From the NCBI GenBank assembly GCA_934457235.1, contig CAKSHT010000084.1:1-10234 (forward strand): a stretch of DNA of 10,234 nucleotides, read 5' to 3'. The notes beneath the pieces were generated by a model that worked only from the letters and a program-made list of their open reading frames with translations, was not told where the DNA came from and made no database searches. This DNA is from an uncultured Oscillospiraceae bacterium. Its GTDB lineage: Bacteria > Bacillota > Clostridia > Oscillospirales > Ruminococcaceae. Below, piece after piece: positions 1 through 6,665 of the stretch (position 1 is its first letter; the number at the start of each line of letters is the position of its first letter). The position numbers and the translations under genes were made by a program.

Positions 1-174
1 GTGATAATCCGCGACGGCAAGGAGGACACCGAGCAGATGCAGTTCATGGGACTCGGCACGGGCTGGCTCCATGAGCAGCTCCGCGAGCAGGAGCTGTCCA
101 TAAGCGACGTTTTCCTGATGACCGCAGACAGGAATGGTCAGAACACCATAATCCGGCGGCAGAGGGGGCTGTAA
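1..174 (+). CDS. C-terminal end of a DUF421 (YetF-like) membrane protein, 5' truncated
   Basis: The window opens inside this reading frame. The 57 visible residues run from VIIRDGK to a TAA stop. The pattern (a 'vI.dGk' strand, then GLGTGWLHEQLREQ, then LSISDVFLMTADRNG and a basic tail) matches the C-terminal cytoplasmic alpha/beta domain of the DUF421/YetF family, whose N-terminal part carries membrane helices. The helices would lie upstream of the window. The GTG at position 1 is an internal Val, not a start. The next gene encodes a DUF4363 protein and begins on the base after this stop. DUF421-DUF4363 is a recurrent pair in Clostridia, which supports both calls. The biochemical role of the family is not established; in Bacillus, relatives are linked to spore or envelope functions. 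Confidence 0.75.
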   Translation: MIIRDGKEDTEQMQFMGLGTGWLHEQLREQELSISDVFLMTADRNGQNTIIRRQRGL

Positions 175-552
175 ATGAACAGATTTATACTCAGCATAAT
201 ACTGCTTGGAACTATGGCGGCAGGGTGCTTTTATTCCGTGTATCTCACGGCGCAGCACACGGACGAGCTTTCCGGGCTTATAGACCAGGTGGAACAGGCG
301 TACACCGACGGCGACGACGAAAAGTCGCTTGAATACGCCAATCAGCTCCAGGATTCCTGGAGCAGCATACTTCACTACAGCATACTCATAAACGACCTTG
401 GGCATGCAATGGAGATAACCTCATGCATAGCCGAAATAACCTCATTCGCGGAGGAGGGCGACGATGAGCTTTACGCCGCCTGCGACCGCGCCCAGGCACA
501 GCTTGATCTTTTCCGGCAGATGCAGACGCCAACACTGTGGAAGATACTATAA
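175..552 (+). CDS. DUF4363 family small membrane-anchored protein
   Basis: This 125-residue protein has a short basic start (MNR), one hydrophobic segment at about residues 4-26, and a soluble, acidic, helical remainder (residues 27-125) that should lie outside the membrane. Size, topology and position directly after DUF421 fit the DUF4363 family, whose function is unknown. The ATG follows the upstream TAA without a gap, and the G-rich ribosome binding site (AGAGGGGG, 161-168) lies inside the end of the upstream gene, so the two are probably translationally coupled. Cys18 sits in an AAGC context after the hydrophobic stretch and could be a weak lipobox, which would make this a lipoprotein; a plain N-terminal anchor is equally possible. 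The 3' end overlaps the convergent acetyltransferase gene by 6 bp, and no intrinsic terminator is visible there. Confidence 0.75.
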   Translation: MNRFILSIILLGTMAAGCFYSVYLTAQHTDELSGLIDQVEQAYTDGDDEKSLEYANQLQDSWSSILHYSILINDLGHAMEITSCIAEITSFAEEGDDELYAACDRAQAQLDLFRQMQTPTLWKIL

Positions 553-1062
553 CGTTACCTCGTACAGGCACTCATCGCGAAGTTCATCGGAGGAACGGTT
601 CTTCCTGCCGTGGGATATTCCGCGCAAGGACATTCCGAGCTTCTCCATCACACGGCGTGAAGCGGCGTTCTCGCTGTCGCAGTGCGCGATGAATCTGCCC
701 AGCCCGTTGGAGCAGCAGTATTCCATAAGCCCGCGGGCGGCTTCCATCGCGTATCCTTTTCCCTGGAATTCACGGGCGATTATCCAGCCAAGCTCCCAGG
801 AGGCGCCGTTCTCCTCAAGGTACACGCTTACCGAGCCAATGTGCTCATTTCCGAGCATCACTGCAAGTTCCATGAACTCCGGGCGCTCCTTTGACATTTC
901 GGACTCGCAGCGGTGCAGGTAGCGCTCCGTTTCCGCGATATCCCTTACCGGCAGGAACACCATGAGCCGCGTCAGTTCCGGGTCTGAGGCGTATCTATGA
1001 GTGGATCGCAGGTGCTTCACGCCAAGCGGCTCCAGCGTAAGACGCTGTGTCTTTATCGTCAT
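547..1062 (-). CDS. GNAT family N-acetyltransferase (RimJ/RimL type)
   Basis: The 171-residue product begins MTIKTQRLTLEPL, the usual opening of RimJ/RimL-like GNAT enzymes, which move an acetyl group from acetyl-CoA to an amino group. The acetyl-CoA pyrophosphate-binding motif is at residues 97-105 (REFQGKGYA), preceded by the strand ELGWII. A second family signature is NAASRRVMEKLGM at about residues 132-144. The frame is open for 20 more codons upstream, but the ATG at 1062 is preferred because AAAGGAGA lies just upstream of it and because homologous openings align there. The substrate cannot be predicted. The gene lies behind the terminator of the Hpt gene, and I see no clear promoter of its own, so it may depend on read-through or on a weak promoter. 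Its stop overlaps the convergent DUF4363 gene. Confidence 0.85.
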   Translation of the reverse strand: MTIKTQRLTLEPLGVKHLRSTHRYASDPELTRLMVFLPVRDIAETERYLHRCESEMSKERPEFMELAVMLGNEHIGSVSVYLEENGASWELGWIIAREFQGKGYAMEAARGLMEYCCSNGLGRFIAHCDSENAASRRVMEKLGMSLRGISHGRKNRSSDELRDECLYEVTL

Positions 1063-1085
1063 TTTAATTCTCCTTTTCACACGAT

Positions 1086-1113
1086 AAAACAGGCGGGAAT
1101 GATACCCGCCTGT
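1086..1113 (-). terminator. Intrinsic terminator of the membrane protein/DUF3825/Hpt unit
   Basis: Read on the - strand, a perfect 9-bp stem (ACAGGCGGG / CCCGCCTGT) with a 7-nt loop is followed by a short T run (TTTT then ATCG). It starts 6 bases after the Hpt stop codon. The short T tract suggests incomplete termination, so some read-through into the acetyltransferase gene is possible. Confidence 0.75.
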
Positions 1114-1118
1114 ACATA

Positions 1119-1472
1119 TCAAATTACTCCGTCGAGCTTCGCGGCTTCGCGAAATCTCTGCTCCAGCCCGGCAGCTTTTTCTATAAGTTCTCCGGCAGCG
1201 TCGGGCGATGTTCTGAACGCATGGTTTATCTCCTTGTACAGCGCAGTCAGCGGCATTAGCGCCAGATTTGCAGACCCGCCCAGGAGCGTATGCGAATAGC
1301 GGGACGCCTGTGCGATATTACCGCCTGCATACGCCCTGCGCAAATTCTCAATGTCATTCTGCTCGAAATATTTGCTCAGACACAGCGAGAATACATCGCT
1401 CATTCCGGCACAGCGCTTGTCGCAGTCCACCGGGTCAAAGCCCAGCGACATCATGTTTTCATGCTTCATCAT
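1119..1472 (-). CDS. Hpt (histidine phosphotransfer) domain protein with atypical motif
   Basis: The 117-residue, mostly helical protein carries a histidine phosphotransfer core. Residues 58-72 (RYSHTLLGGSANLAL) match the Hpt signature AHTLKGsaanlG. His61 would be the phosphate acceptor, with Gly65 and the SANL stretch kept. The Lys usually found three residues after the His is Leu64 here. Hpt proteins pass phosphate between receiver domains of multistep phosphorelays. No histidine kinase or receiver is visible in this window, so the partner is elsewhere or the fold is used for another purpose. The start at 1472 overlaps the end of the DUF3825 gene by 14 bp, and AGAGGA (1484-1489) sits inside that gene, so coupled translation is likely. 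The ATG at 1469 or the one at 1454 are possible alternative starts. This is the last gene of a three-gene unit. Confidence 0.7.
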   Translation of the reverse strand: MMKHENMMSLGFDPVDCDKRCAGMSDVFSLCLSKYFEQNDIENLRRAYAGGNIAQASRYSHTLLGGSANLALMPLTALYKEINHAFRTSPDAAGELIEKAAGLEQRFREAAKLDGVI

Positions 1473-3699
1473 TTGCCGTGATATCCTCTGTCATTTCCTC
1501 CTGGGACTCAGGGCGGATATTCGTGGAAAGCCACTCGCTGTTGAGCTGGCAGAGCAGGCGCGCGTCAACGTAAGCCTGCGCCAGTGTAAGGATAGTCTGT
1601 CCCTGGTAGTTTCCGGAGGCCGTCTGCTCCACAACAAGAGCCACGTCCGGGGTATTTTCATCGACCAGGCAGAGCGGGAGCATGAGCGACATACTGTTAC
1701 GCTTCGGATAGTACGACGGGATTGCCGTCTTGTAATTGCGGGCAACGCGCTTCTTAGCAAGCTCGATGGAATCCTTCAAGCGGTTCTGAATGCGGATAAA
1801 AAGGCGGCTGTTATCCGATACGATCTGCCGGAGCTGTTCATAAAGCTCACGCTTCCTGCGGAAATCCACGCCTGCACGCAGTTCGTCAGTGATCTGGCGA
1901 GCCTCCGGTGAATCAGTAAACTGGTCGCTCAGGAAAGTCAGCGGCAGGCGGCTGATGTTATCGATTATGATATGGTCGAAGTCCGTCAGCAGCTGGCGCG
2001 AAAGATCAAAGAACAGCTGCTCTCCGTGCTCGAAATATACCGGCGGTTGCGGCAGTGGGCTGAAATAATTCACTATCTGCTTGCCAAGGGTACGGTTAGC
2101 CGCAGTGCAGAATCCACTGAACTTCCACTCGGTCTCGCAGCCCGGATCGTTGGGAATGAAGCACGCGTAAATATCATCGTAATGCTTATCCACCAGACCG
2201 GTATTGAAGCACGCAAACTGCTTATCCGAGGAAATGCACAGCTTGTTCTCGCGCACCAGGCGGTAGAACGTATACTTGATATACTGAATAAGGATATAAT
2301 GATCCTTCTGCTGTGTGCCGACGAAATCCCAGTCCTCCGGAACCGCCTTATCCGCTAGTTCAGAAAGGAAAGCGCTCCAGCTGCCCAGAAATGCAAAACT
2401 TTCCAGGCGTCTGCCAGGCTGTATCTGGCGCTGTGTTATATCGCGGCTCATGGTATCCACAAAGCTGAGGAACCACGGTCTGCCCTCGTAAGTGGAGGGC
2501 TTGAGCGTAATTTCCACAGGATTTCCGTCCGCCTTGTTCCAGCGGCAGGGAAATATCATCTTGCCGTCATAGAAGCGCAGGCGGTCGTTGCTGCGCGCCG
2601 CATTGAAATCCTCCGAAAGATCCTGGCGTATCTCCATGAGATTTCTGTGCACTCCGGTGTGCTCCAGGAACTGCGTGAGTATAATCAATGGCTTGGGCGG
2701 AAGATTGCAGAATTCCTCCAGCTGACCGGACGGAACGTTCACGCTGCCCTGCCTGTCGTCAATAGGCTCCACACGGACATACCCGCAGGGCGCATGGTAT
2801 TCCTGGCGCTCCTCATGCTGCCAGGAGCGGGCAGGATCATACGCTGAAGCCGTAAGGTCCTGTGCGTGACGGAGCGTCACCATTATCTGCGGCACGCCGC
2901 CAAGCATGACGTCCTTTAAATCCAGGTAATCCAACTTCGCCAGCATGTCCTTCATCTTGAAGAATCCATAGCGCGAACGGTCGATATGGTTATCGGAAAG
3001 CAGCTTGCTCACCGCCGCCATATGCTGCGGAACATCGAACGGGAAATTCGCGGTAAGCAGTCTGTATATCTCCGCCCTGTCCGCGGCGCTTATCTCGGAG
3101 GTCTCCGGCGCCGGGCGTCTCTGCTCCATGGCCGCGCTGCTGAAAATGTTCGTCTTTTCGAACGCAAAGTAAAGGCTCTTCCCCCTGGGACTGATATTTT
3201 TTGTAATGATTCCATTCACAAGGTATCCGTCGTTGCAATAGGCTATCGGGAACACGTATCTGTCCGAAAGGAAATCCAGCTTGCCGCCGTCACGTGCGCG
3301 GTTGAAACTGTCGTAGATCTCCTGCTTCATCTCCTGCACCGAAAGCCCGCTGCCGAGCACCTTTGTCAGCGCATACAGCGACTGCTGGGACATCTCAATT
3401 ATATCGTCGTTAAGATTTATATTCTTGTTGCCGAAGAAGCTATCCGCCGGGTGTCCGCCGGTTTCCGCGCCGCGGCAGTGTCTTACTATGACGTACGATT
3501 CCTGATTATATCGCGGAACGCCGAACAGCTCCGGAGCCGCGGCGATAAGCTCATGGAAATCGCTGAAACCGAGCTTTTCAAGGGTATAACCATTGGTGCA
3601 GAGCCATTCCTCCACACGCTGGATACGATAAACTCCCTCGTCCGGGAACTGCTTTGCAATACAGCTTCCGAGTTCCTCTATCATTTCTTTAGTTAACAC
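1459..3699 (-). CDS. DUF3825 protein with duplicated winged-helix (OST-HTH/LOTUS-like) units
   Basis: The 746-residue soluble protein has no signal peptide or membrane helix. Residues about 430-725 match DUF3825: FAFLGSWSAFLSELAD, then YIKYTFYRLVRENKL, CFNTGLVDKHYDDIYACF, WKFSGFCTA and DHIIIDNISRLPLTFL. The N-terminal 420 residues form two copies of one unit. The first has a winged-helix-like segment (about 4-74; FHELIAAAPELFGV resembles OST-HTH/LOTUS domains) plus a module at 107-184. The second has the corresponding segments at about 206-279 and 337-417. Shared module motifs are dFNrAR...kLdF...yvFP and dFNaAR...rLrFy..kmiFP. OST-HTH domains are predicted or known RNA binders, so an RNA-related role is a reasonable inference, but DUF3825 has no established function. 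The C-terminal 18 residues are acidic and probably disordered. The start is a GTG with a well-placed ribosome binding site. The gene lies 32 bp after the membrane protein gene and overlaps the Hpt gene. Confidence 0.85.
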   Translation of the reverse strand: MLTKEMIEELGSCIAKQFPDEGVYRIQRVEEWLCTNGYTLEKLGFSDFHELIAAAPELFGVPRYNQESYVIVRHCRGAETGGHPADSFFGNKNINLNDDIIEMSQQSLYALTKVLGSGLSVQEMKQEIYDSFNRARDGGKLDFLSDRYVFPIAYCNDGYLVNGIITKNISPRGKSLYFAFEKTNIFSSAAMEQRRPAPETSEISAADRAEIYRLLTANFPFDVPQHMAAVSKLLSDNHIDRSRYGFFKMKDMLAKLDYLDLKDVMLGGVPQIMVTLRHAQDLTASAYDPARSWQHEERQEYHAPCGYVRVEPIDDRQGSVNVPSGQLEEFCNLPPKPLIILTQFLEHTGVHRNLMEIRQDLSEDFNAARSNDRLRFYDGKMIFPCRWNKADGNPVEITLKPSTYEGRPWFLSFVDTMSRDITQRQIQPGRRLESFAFLGSWSAFLSELADKAVPEDWDFVGTQQKDHYILIQYIKYTFYRLVRENKLCISSDKQFACFNTGLVDKHYDDIYACFIPNDPGCETEWKFSGFCTAANRTLGKQIVNYFSPLPQPPVYFEHGEQLFFDLSRQLLTDFDHIIIDNISRLPLTFLSDQFTDSPEARQITDELRAGVDFRRKRELYEQLRQIVSDNSRLFIRIQNRLKDSIELAKKRVARNYKTAIPSYYPKRNSMSLMLPLCLVDENTPDVALVVEQTASGNYQGQTILTLAQAYVDARLLCQLNSEWLSTNIRPESQEEMTEDITANDEA

Positions 3700-3706
3700 T
3701 GTAATA

Positions 3707-3712
3707 TCCTTT
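3707..3712 (-). promoter_or_regulatory. Ribosome binding site fixing the GTG start of the DUF3825 gene
   Basis: AAAGGA on the - strand lies 7 nt before the GTG at 3697-3699. The first in-frame ATG, five codons further in, would be 22 nt away, so GTG is the better start. Confidence 0.75.
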
Positions 3713-3731
3713 CCAGTAAAAAATCAATAAA

Positions 3732-4769
3732 TCACTCTTCTGTTGACGCTTCACCGGTTTCCTCGGTGAAGTCTGAAAGATCCTGAATATAGTCGTAATC
3801 CTCGATCAAAACGTAACGCACAAGCTCTGTGAGCTGTTCGTCTGTAAGCTCCTGCTGATATCTGCCCTCGACCTTCATCGCAAAGCTCATCAGCCTGGTT
3901 TCAGCGGTGAACTGAAAATCGTCCACTGGTATCCCAAGGTCGCTGAAGACCCTGATAACTCTGCCGCACTCCGCCGCAAACTCTGACGGCGATGAATATC
4001 CACCGCCGAGCATAACGTCAATGCTGATATCGTCAGCGGTAGTGAGTTCGCTGTCAGTGCGCTTCACTCCGCCCTCCAGATTGAGATCAACATCCACGGT
4101 GAGCGTTGAGATATCCGCCGCATGCTTCAGGCTGGAATAACTCGCGTCATATATGTACGCCTCTGCACTCCGGTTGCTGAACTGTTGCTCCGTTTCAGTA
4201 ATGCGGTTACTGAGCGCCGCCGCCAGTATACAGCAGCCGACTACAATAACTACATCGGTGCATACGCACGGGATATTAATGCGTATTTTCCTGCCGGAAG
4301 CGAGCCAGCCGAGAATTATCTCCACGCCGAGTATCACCGCCGCGATCGGCGAAAGCTTTATCAGCAGAGTAAGATCCGGCGTTCCCGAAAAAAGCAGACA
4401 CATCAGTGTGATGCCCATAAGAATAAGGGTAAGCGCTAATGACACAACACCGGCTCCATAACGGATAGTACCTACCACGAACCGCCTGATATCCGGCTTC
4501 TTTTTCTTCGGCAGGACCTGCCGCAATGGAACGCTGTTTTTTTGCAGCACCTCGTCCAGCGCTGCGAGTATCTCACGGTCGCGGCGGGTCATTTCCTCCT
4601 GCTCACGCTCTGCCTGTTCCATTATATCGGCGGGCGTGCTGTCAGTCTCGTCTGCAGGGATATTTTCCTTGAATTCAGCGGTCATATGCGCTGAAAACTG
4701 CATTTCAGAATAACCCTCATCCCTGGGTTCTGTCTGTTCCTTTTCCTTTAACTCCTGCTCTGTCAGCAT
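3732..4769 (-). CDS. Membrane protein of unknown function, three predicted helices
   Basis: I do not recognise a family for this 345-residue protein. Residues 1-87 are highly charged, rich in Glu and Gln, and probably a flexible or coiled cytoplasmic region. A basic patch (KKKKPDIRR, 88-96) precedes three hydrophobic segments at about 104-127, 134-157 and 167-188. The basic loop between the second and third (SGRKIRINIP) should be cytoplasmic, giving an N-in orientation with the final domain (about 189-345) outside. That domain is acidic, has few Cys, and looks folded (alternating strand-like stretches such as STLTVDVDLNLEG and FQFTAETRLMSFAMKVEG). The start has a strong site (AAAGGAGGA, 4774-4782). 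The gene is first in a unit with the DUF3825 and Hpt genes, so an envelope sensor or anchor role is possible, but this is inference only. Confidence 0.75.
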   Translation of the reverse strand: MLTEQELKEKEQTEPRDEGYSEMQFSAHMTAEFKENIPADETDSTPADIMEQAEREQEEMTRRDREILAALDEVLQKNSVPLRQVLPKKKKPDIRRFVVGTIRYGAGVVSLALTLILMGITLMCLLFSGTPDLTLLIKLSPIAAVILGVEIILGWLASGRKIRINIPCVCTDVVIVVGCCILAAALSNRITETEQQFSNRSAEAYIYDASYSSLKHAADISTLTVDVDLNLEGGVKRTDSELTTADDISIDVMLGGGYSSPSEFAAECGRVIRVFSDLGIPVDDFQFTAETRLMSFAMKVEGRYQQELTDEQLTELVRYVLIEDYDYIQDLSDFTEETGEASTEE

Positions 4770-4792
4770 TCTGTCCTCCTTTCTGATAAACT

Positions 4793-4816
4793 ATGTAATT
4801 TCTGACACAATTACAT
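4793..4816. repeat. Perfect inverted repeat in the leader of the membrane protein gene
   Basis: ATGTAATT (4793-4800) and AATTACAT (4809-4816) form a perfect 8-bp inverted repeat with an 8-bp spacer. A further half-site, ATTACAT, lies at 4824-4830. The repeat sits inside the roughly 135-nt leader, about 10 nt before the ribosome binding site. It could be a dimeric repressor operator or an RNA hairpin that affects translation; the AT-rich stem favours a DNA site. Confidence 0.55.
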
Positions 4817-4910
4817 TCTTTCCATTACATCACCATAAATTACCGTTACCCGCATAGTCGGCATTATAAAAATTTCACGAGGGCATTCAGATAATAAACG
4901 CCACGTACTC

Positions 4911-4939
4911 ATTATAACAAAATTTATTGCCCGTGTCAA
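4911..4939 (-). promoter_or_regulatory. Consensus sigma-A promoter of the membrane protein/DUF3825/Hpt unit
   Basis: On the - strand TTGACA (4934-4939) and TATAAT (4911-4916) both match consensus perfectly, with a 17-bp spacer. Transcription should begin near 4904, leaving a leader of about 135 nt. A second TATAAT at 4863-4868 has no good -35 element. A perfect promoter like this usually needs a repressor or leader control to keep expression in check. Confidence 0.85.
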
Positions 4940-4966
4940 TGGAGATTATGCCGCATGTTTACGAAT

Positions 4967-5010
4967 AAAAGAGAAAAATATCCCCTGATCCAAACGAAAC
5001 AGGGGATATT
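4967..5010 (-). terminator. Intrinsic terminator of the PduL gene
   Basis: On the - strand an 11-bp perfect stem (AATATCCCCTG / CAGGGGATATT) with a 12-nt loop runs into TTTCTCTTTT. It begins directly after the PduL stop codon and separates that gene from the downstream promoter. Confidence 0.9.
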
Positions 5011-5012
5011 CA

Positions 5013-5597
5013 TTACAGACTCTTGATGATGGTACCCATCAGACCGGGAACAGCGCTGATAGCGTTGGACTCGTCAGTGTCGATGTGCATTGCGTCAGCA
5101 AACTTGTCGCTGACTCTGATAACAACATCGCCGAGGATAGCGTTTCTGCCGTTGGTGTTGGTCTTTACCCATACGATATCCTTGTTCTTTACGCCGAGCT
5201 TCTCTGCGGTCTCAGGAGTGAGGTGGATATGGCGCTTGGCTACGATAACGCCCTCCTTGATCGTTACCTCGCCTGCGGGGCCTCTCAGTGTACATCCCGG
5301 TGTGCCGGCGATATCGCCGCTCTCGCGGATATCAATGCCAAGACCTATGGAACGTGCATCGGTAGCGGAAAGCTCTACCTGGTCAGCAGGACGTACCGGT
5401 CCCAGAATGCTTACGTTAGCAAGCTCCTTCTTGGGGCCTACTACTGTAACGCGCTGCTCGCTTGCGAACTGACCCGGCTGGGACAGATCCTTCTTCTTTG
5501 TGAGTTGTGCGCCTGCACCGAAGAGAGCCTCCAGCGTTTCCTGCGTCACATGAACGTGACGTGCAGATGTTTCGATAAGTACTTCATTCTCTGCCAT
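5013..5597 (-). CDS. pduL: PduL-type phosphate acyltransferase (phosphotransacylase)
   Basis: The 194-residue protein matches the PduL family, zinc enzymes that interconvert acyl-CoA and acyl-phosphate (propanoyl or acetyl) and are unrelated to classical Pta. It has two copies of the family's His-rich strand: SARHVHVTQE (His14, His16) and VAKRHIHLTPE (His123, His125). These are followed by MHIDTDESNA (His171), all candidate metal ligands, with GPVRPADQVELSATDA between them. Microcompartment-bound PduLs usually carry an N-terminal encapsulation extension. Here the catalytic domain begins almost at residue 1 and no shell genes are near, so a cytosolic role beside acetate kinase in fermentation is more likely. 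No acetate kinase gene is in the window. The start has GGAGGA 7 nt upstream, and the gene has its own promoter and terminator. Confidence 0.9.
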   Translation of the reverse strand: MAENEVLIETSARHVHVTQETLEALFGAGAQLTKKKDLSQPGQFASEQRVTVVGPKKELANVSILGPVRPADQVELSATDARSIGLGIDIRESGDIAGTPGCTLRGPAGEVTIKEGVIVAKRHIHLTPETAEKLGVKNKDIVWVKTNTNGRNAILGDVVIRVSDKFADAMHIDTDESNAISAVPGLMGTIIKSL

Positions 5598-5647
5598 TTT
5601 ATTTTCCTCCGAATGATGTTATTGCGGCTTACCGCCGTATCAAGTTT

Positions 5648-5676
5648 ATTATACACCTTTTTGCGGCAAATTGCAA
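5648..5676 (-). promoter_or_regulatory. Sigma-A promoter of the PduL gene
   Basis: On the - strand TTGCAA (5671-5676) and a perfect TATAAT (5648-5653) are 17 bp apart, which predicts a leader of about 44 nt. The spacer contains an odd palindrome TTGCGGCAA (5661-5669). The promoter lies just past the stop of the pseudouridine synthase gene. No terminator is visible between them, so read-through is also possible. Confidence 0.8.
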
Positions 5677-5688
5677 GTGCTTTGTGTT

Positions 5689-6654
5689 TTATTCCGCCTT
5701 ATCCATGAACCATATCTTCTCAGGGTCCCTTACCGTGAATTCCCGATGATCCAGGTACTCAAGGCACCCTGCGGGCGTAGTGAATTCAAACCGGAGCTTA
5801 TAGGAATACAGCGCCTGGCAGTCCATTCCGACGCGCTTGTTATCCTTGTTGCTGCCGTACTTACCGTCGCCGAGAAGCGGGTGACCGATGTGCGCGAAAT
5901 GCGCCCTTATCTGGTGAGTGCGTCCGGTCAGCAGATCGACCTCCACAAGGCTGCGGTCCGCGAACTCACGGAGCACGCGGTACTTCGTCCTGATGGTTCG
6001 GTTGGACGGTTTTTTTCTGTCGGATACGATCACACGGTTTTCGTCCGCAAGCTTCTCCAGATACGCAGTGAGCGTGGCGGACTTCTGCGGGAGCTTACCC
6101 CACACAAGACACAGATACAGCTTGACAAGCTCCCTGTCGCGTATCTTCTGGTTGAGCACCCGGAGCGACTCCGCGTTTTTCGCCGCGATGACGATGCCTC
6201 CGGTGTTGCGGTCGATTCGGTTACACAGCGCCGGAGCGAAGCTCAGTTCGTTGTCCGGGTCGTATTCTCCGTTCTTCCAGAGGTAGCATTTTATGCGGTT
6301 TATAAGCGTGTCTGAGGTGTTGTCATTATCCTCGTGTACCACCATTCCGACCGGCTTGTCGCACAGCAGTATGTTTTCGTCCTCGTAGATCACATCGAGA
6401 TCCGGCGGTACTTCGCGGAAATCCGCCTGCTTTGCCTTTCCGCCGGTATCAAGCAACTCGTCGCTGAGATAAAACCGGAACACGTCGCCCTCGCAGAGCT
6501 TGGTATTAGGCTCGGTGCGCGCGCCGTTCAGCTTTATGCGCTTCTTGCGCATGAGCTTGCAGATAAGCGGCAGCGTGAGGTTGGGATATGCTTTTGTAAG
6601 GAAGCGGTCGGCACGCTGCCCCGCGTCGTTTTTTGTAACGGTGATCTCGGTCAT
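5689..6654 (-). CDS. RluA-family pseudouridine synthase with S4 domain
   Basis: The 321-residue protein has an S4-type RNA-binding domain at about residues 13-62, followed by an RluA/RluC/RluD-type catalytic domain (about 86-300) that isomerises uridine to pseudouridine in structured RNA, usually 23S rRNA. The catalytic Asp is probably Asp148 in CNRIDRNTGG; the more common form is HRLDRDTSG, so His is Asn here. Further signatures are DKPVGMVVH (about 99-107), GRTHQIRAHFAHIGHP (244-259) and LGDGKYG (261-267). The target uridine cannot be assigned. The gene starts 11 bp after the MATE stop, with GGAG in the gap, and is probably transcribed from the MATE promoter. Confidence 0.92.
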   Translation of the reverse strand: MTEITVTKNDAGQRADRFLTKAYPNLTLPLICKLMRKKRIKLNGARTEPNTKLCEGDVFRFYLSDELLDTGGKAKQADFREVPPDLDVIYEDENILLCDKPVGMVVHEDNDNTSDTLINRIKCYLWKNGEYDPDNELSFAPALCNRIDRNTGGIVIAAKNAESLRVLNQKIRDRELVKLYLCLVWGKLPQKSATLTAYLEKLADENRVIVSDRKKPSNRTIRTKYRVLREFADRSLVEVDLLTGRTHQIRAHFAHIGHPLLGDGKYGSNKDNKRVGMDCQALYSYKLRFEFTTPAGCLEYLDHREFTVRDPEKIWFMDKAE

Positions 6655-6665
6655 TTTATCTCCAA

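Noticed and set aside
586..616. Possible bidirectional terminator between the convergent DUF4363 and acetyltransferase genes
   Set aside because: The only stem (GGAGGAA with TTCTTCC) lies inside the acetyltransferase coding region, has a mismatch and is not followed by a T run.
547..1122. Longer acetyltransferase start 20 codons upstream of the chosen ATG
   Set aside because: The extension would run through the terminator hairpin, and the strong ribosome binding site sits before the ATG at 1062.
2986..3696. 236-codon open frame on the + strand
   Set aside because: It is fully antisense to the DUF3825 gene, whose protein has recognisable domains and a proper ribosome binding site. The + frame product shows no family pattern.
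4863..4868. Second TATAAT on the - strand in the leader of the membrane protein gene
   Set aside because: The hexamer 17 bp upstream reads TCTGAA, a poor -35 element, so it is probably not a separate promoter.
5671..6315. 214-codon open frame on the + strand
   Set aside because: It is antisense to the pseudouridine synthase, which has all its family motifs. The frame is open because of codon composition on the opposite strand.
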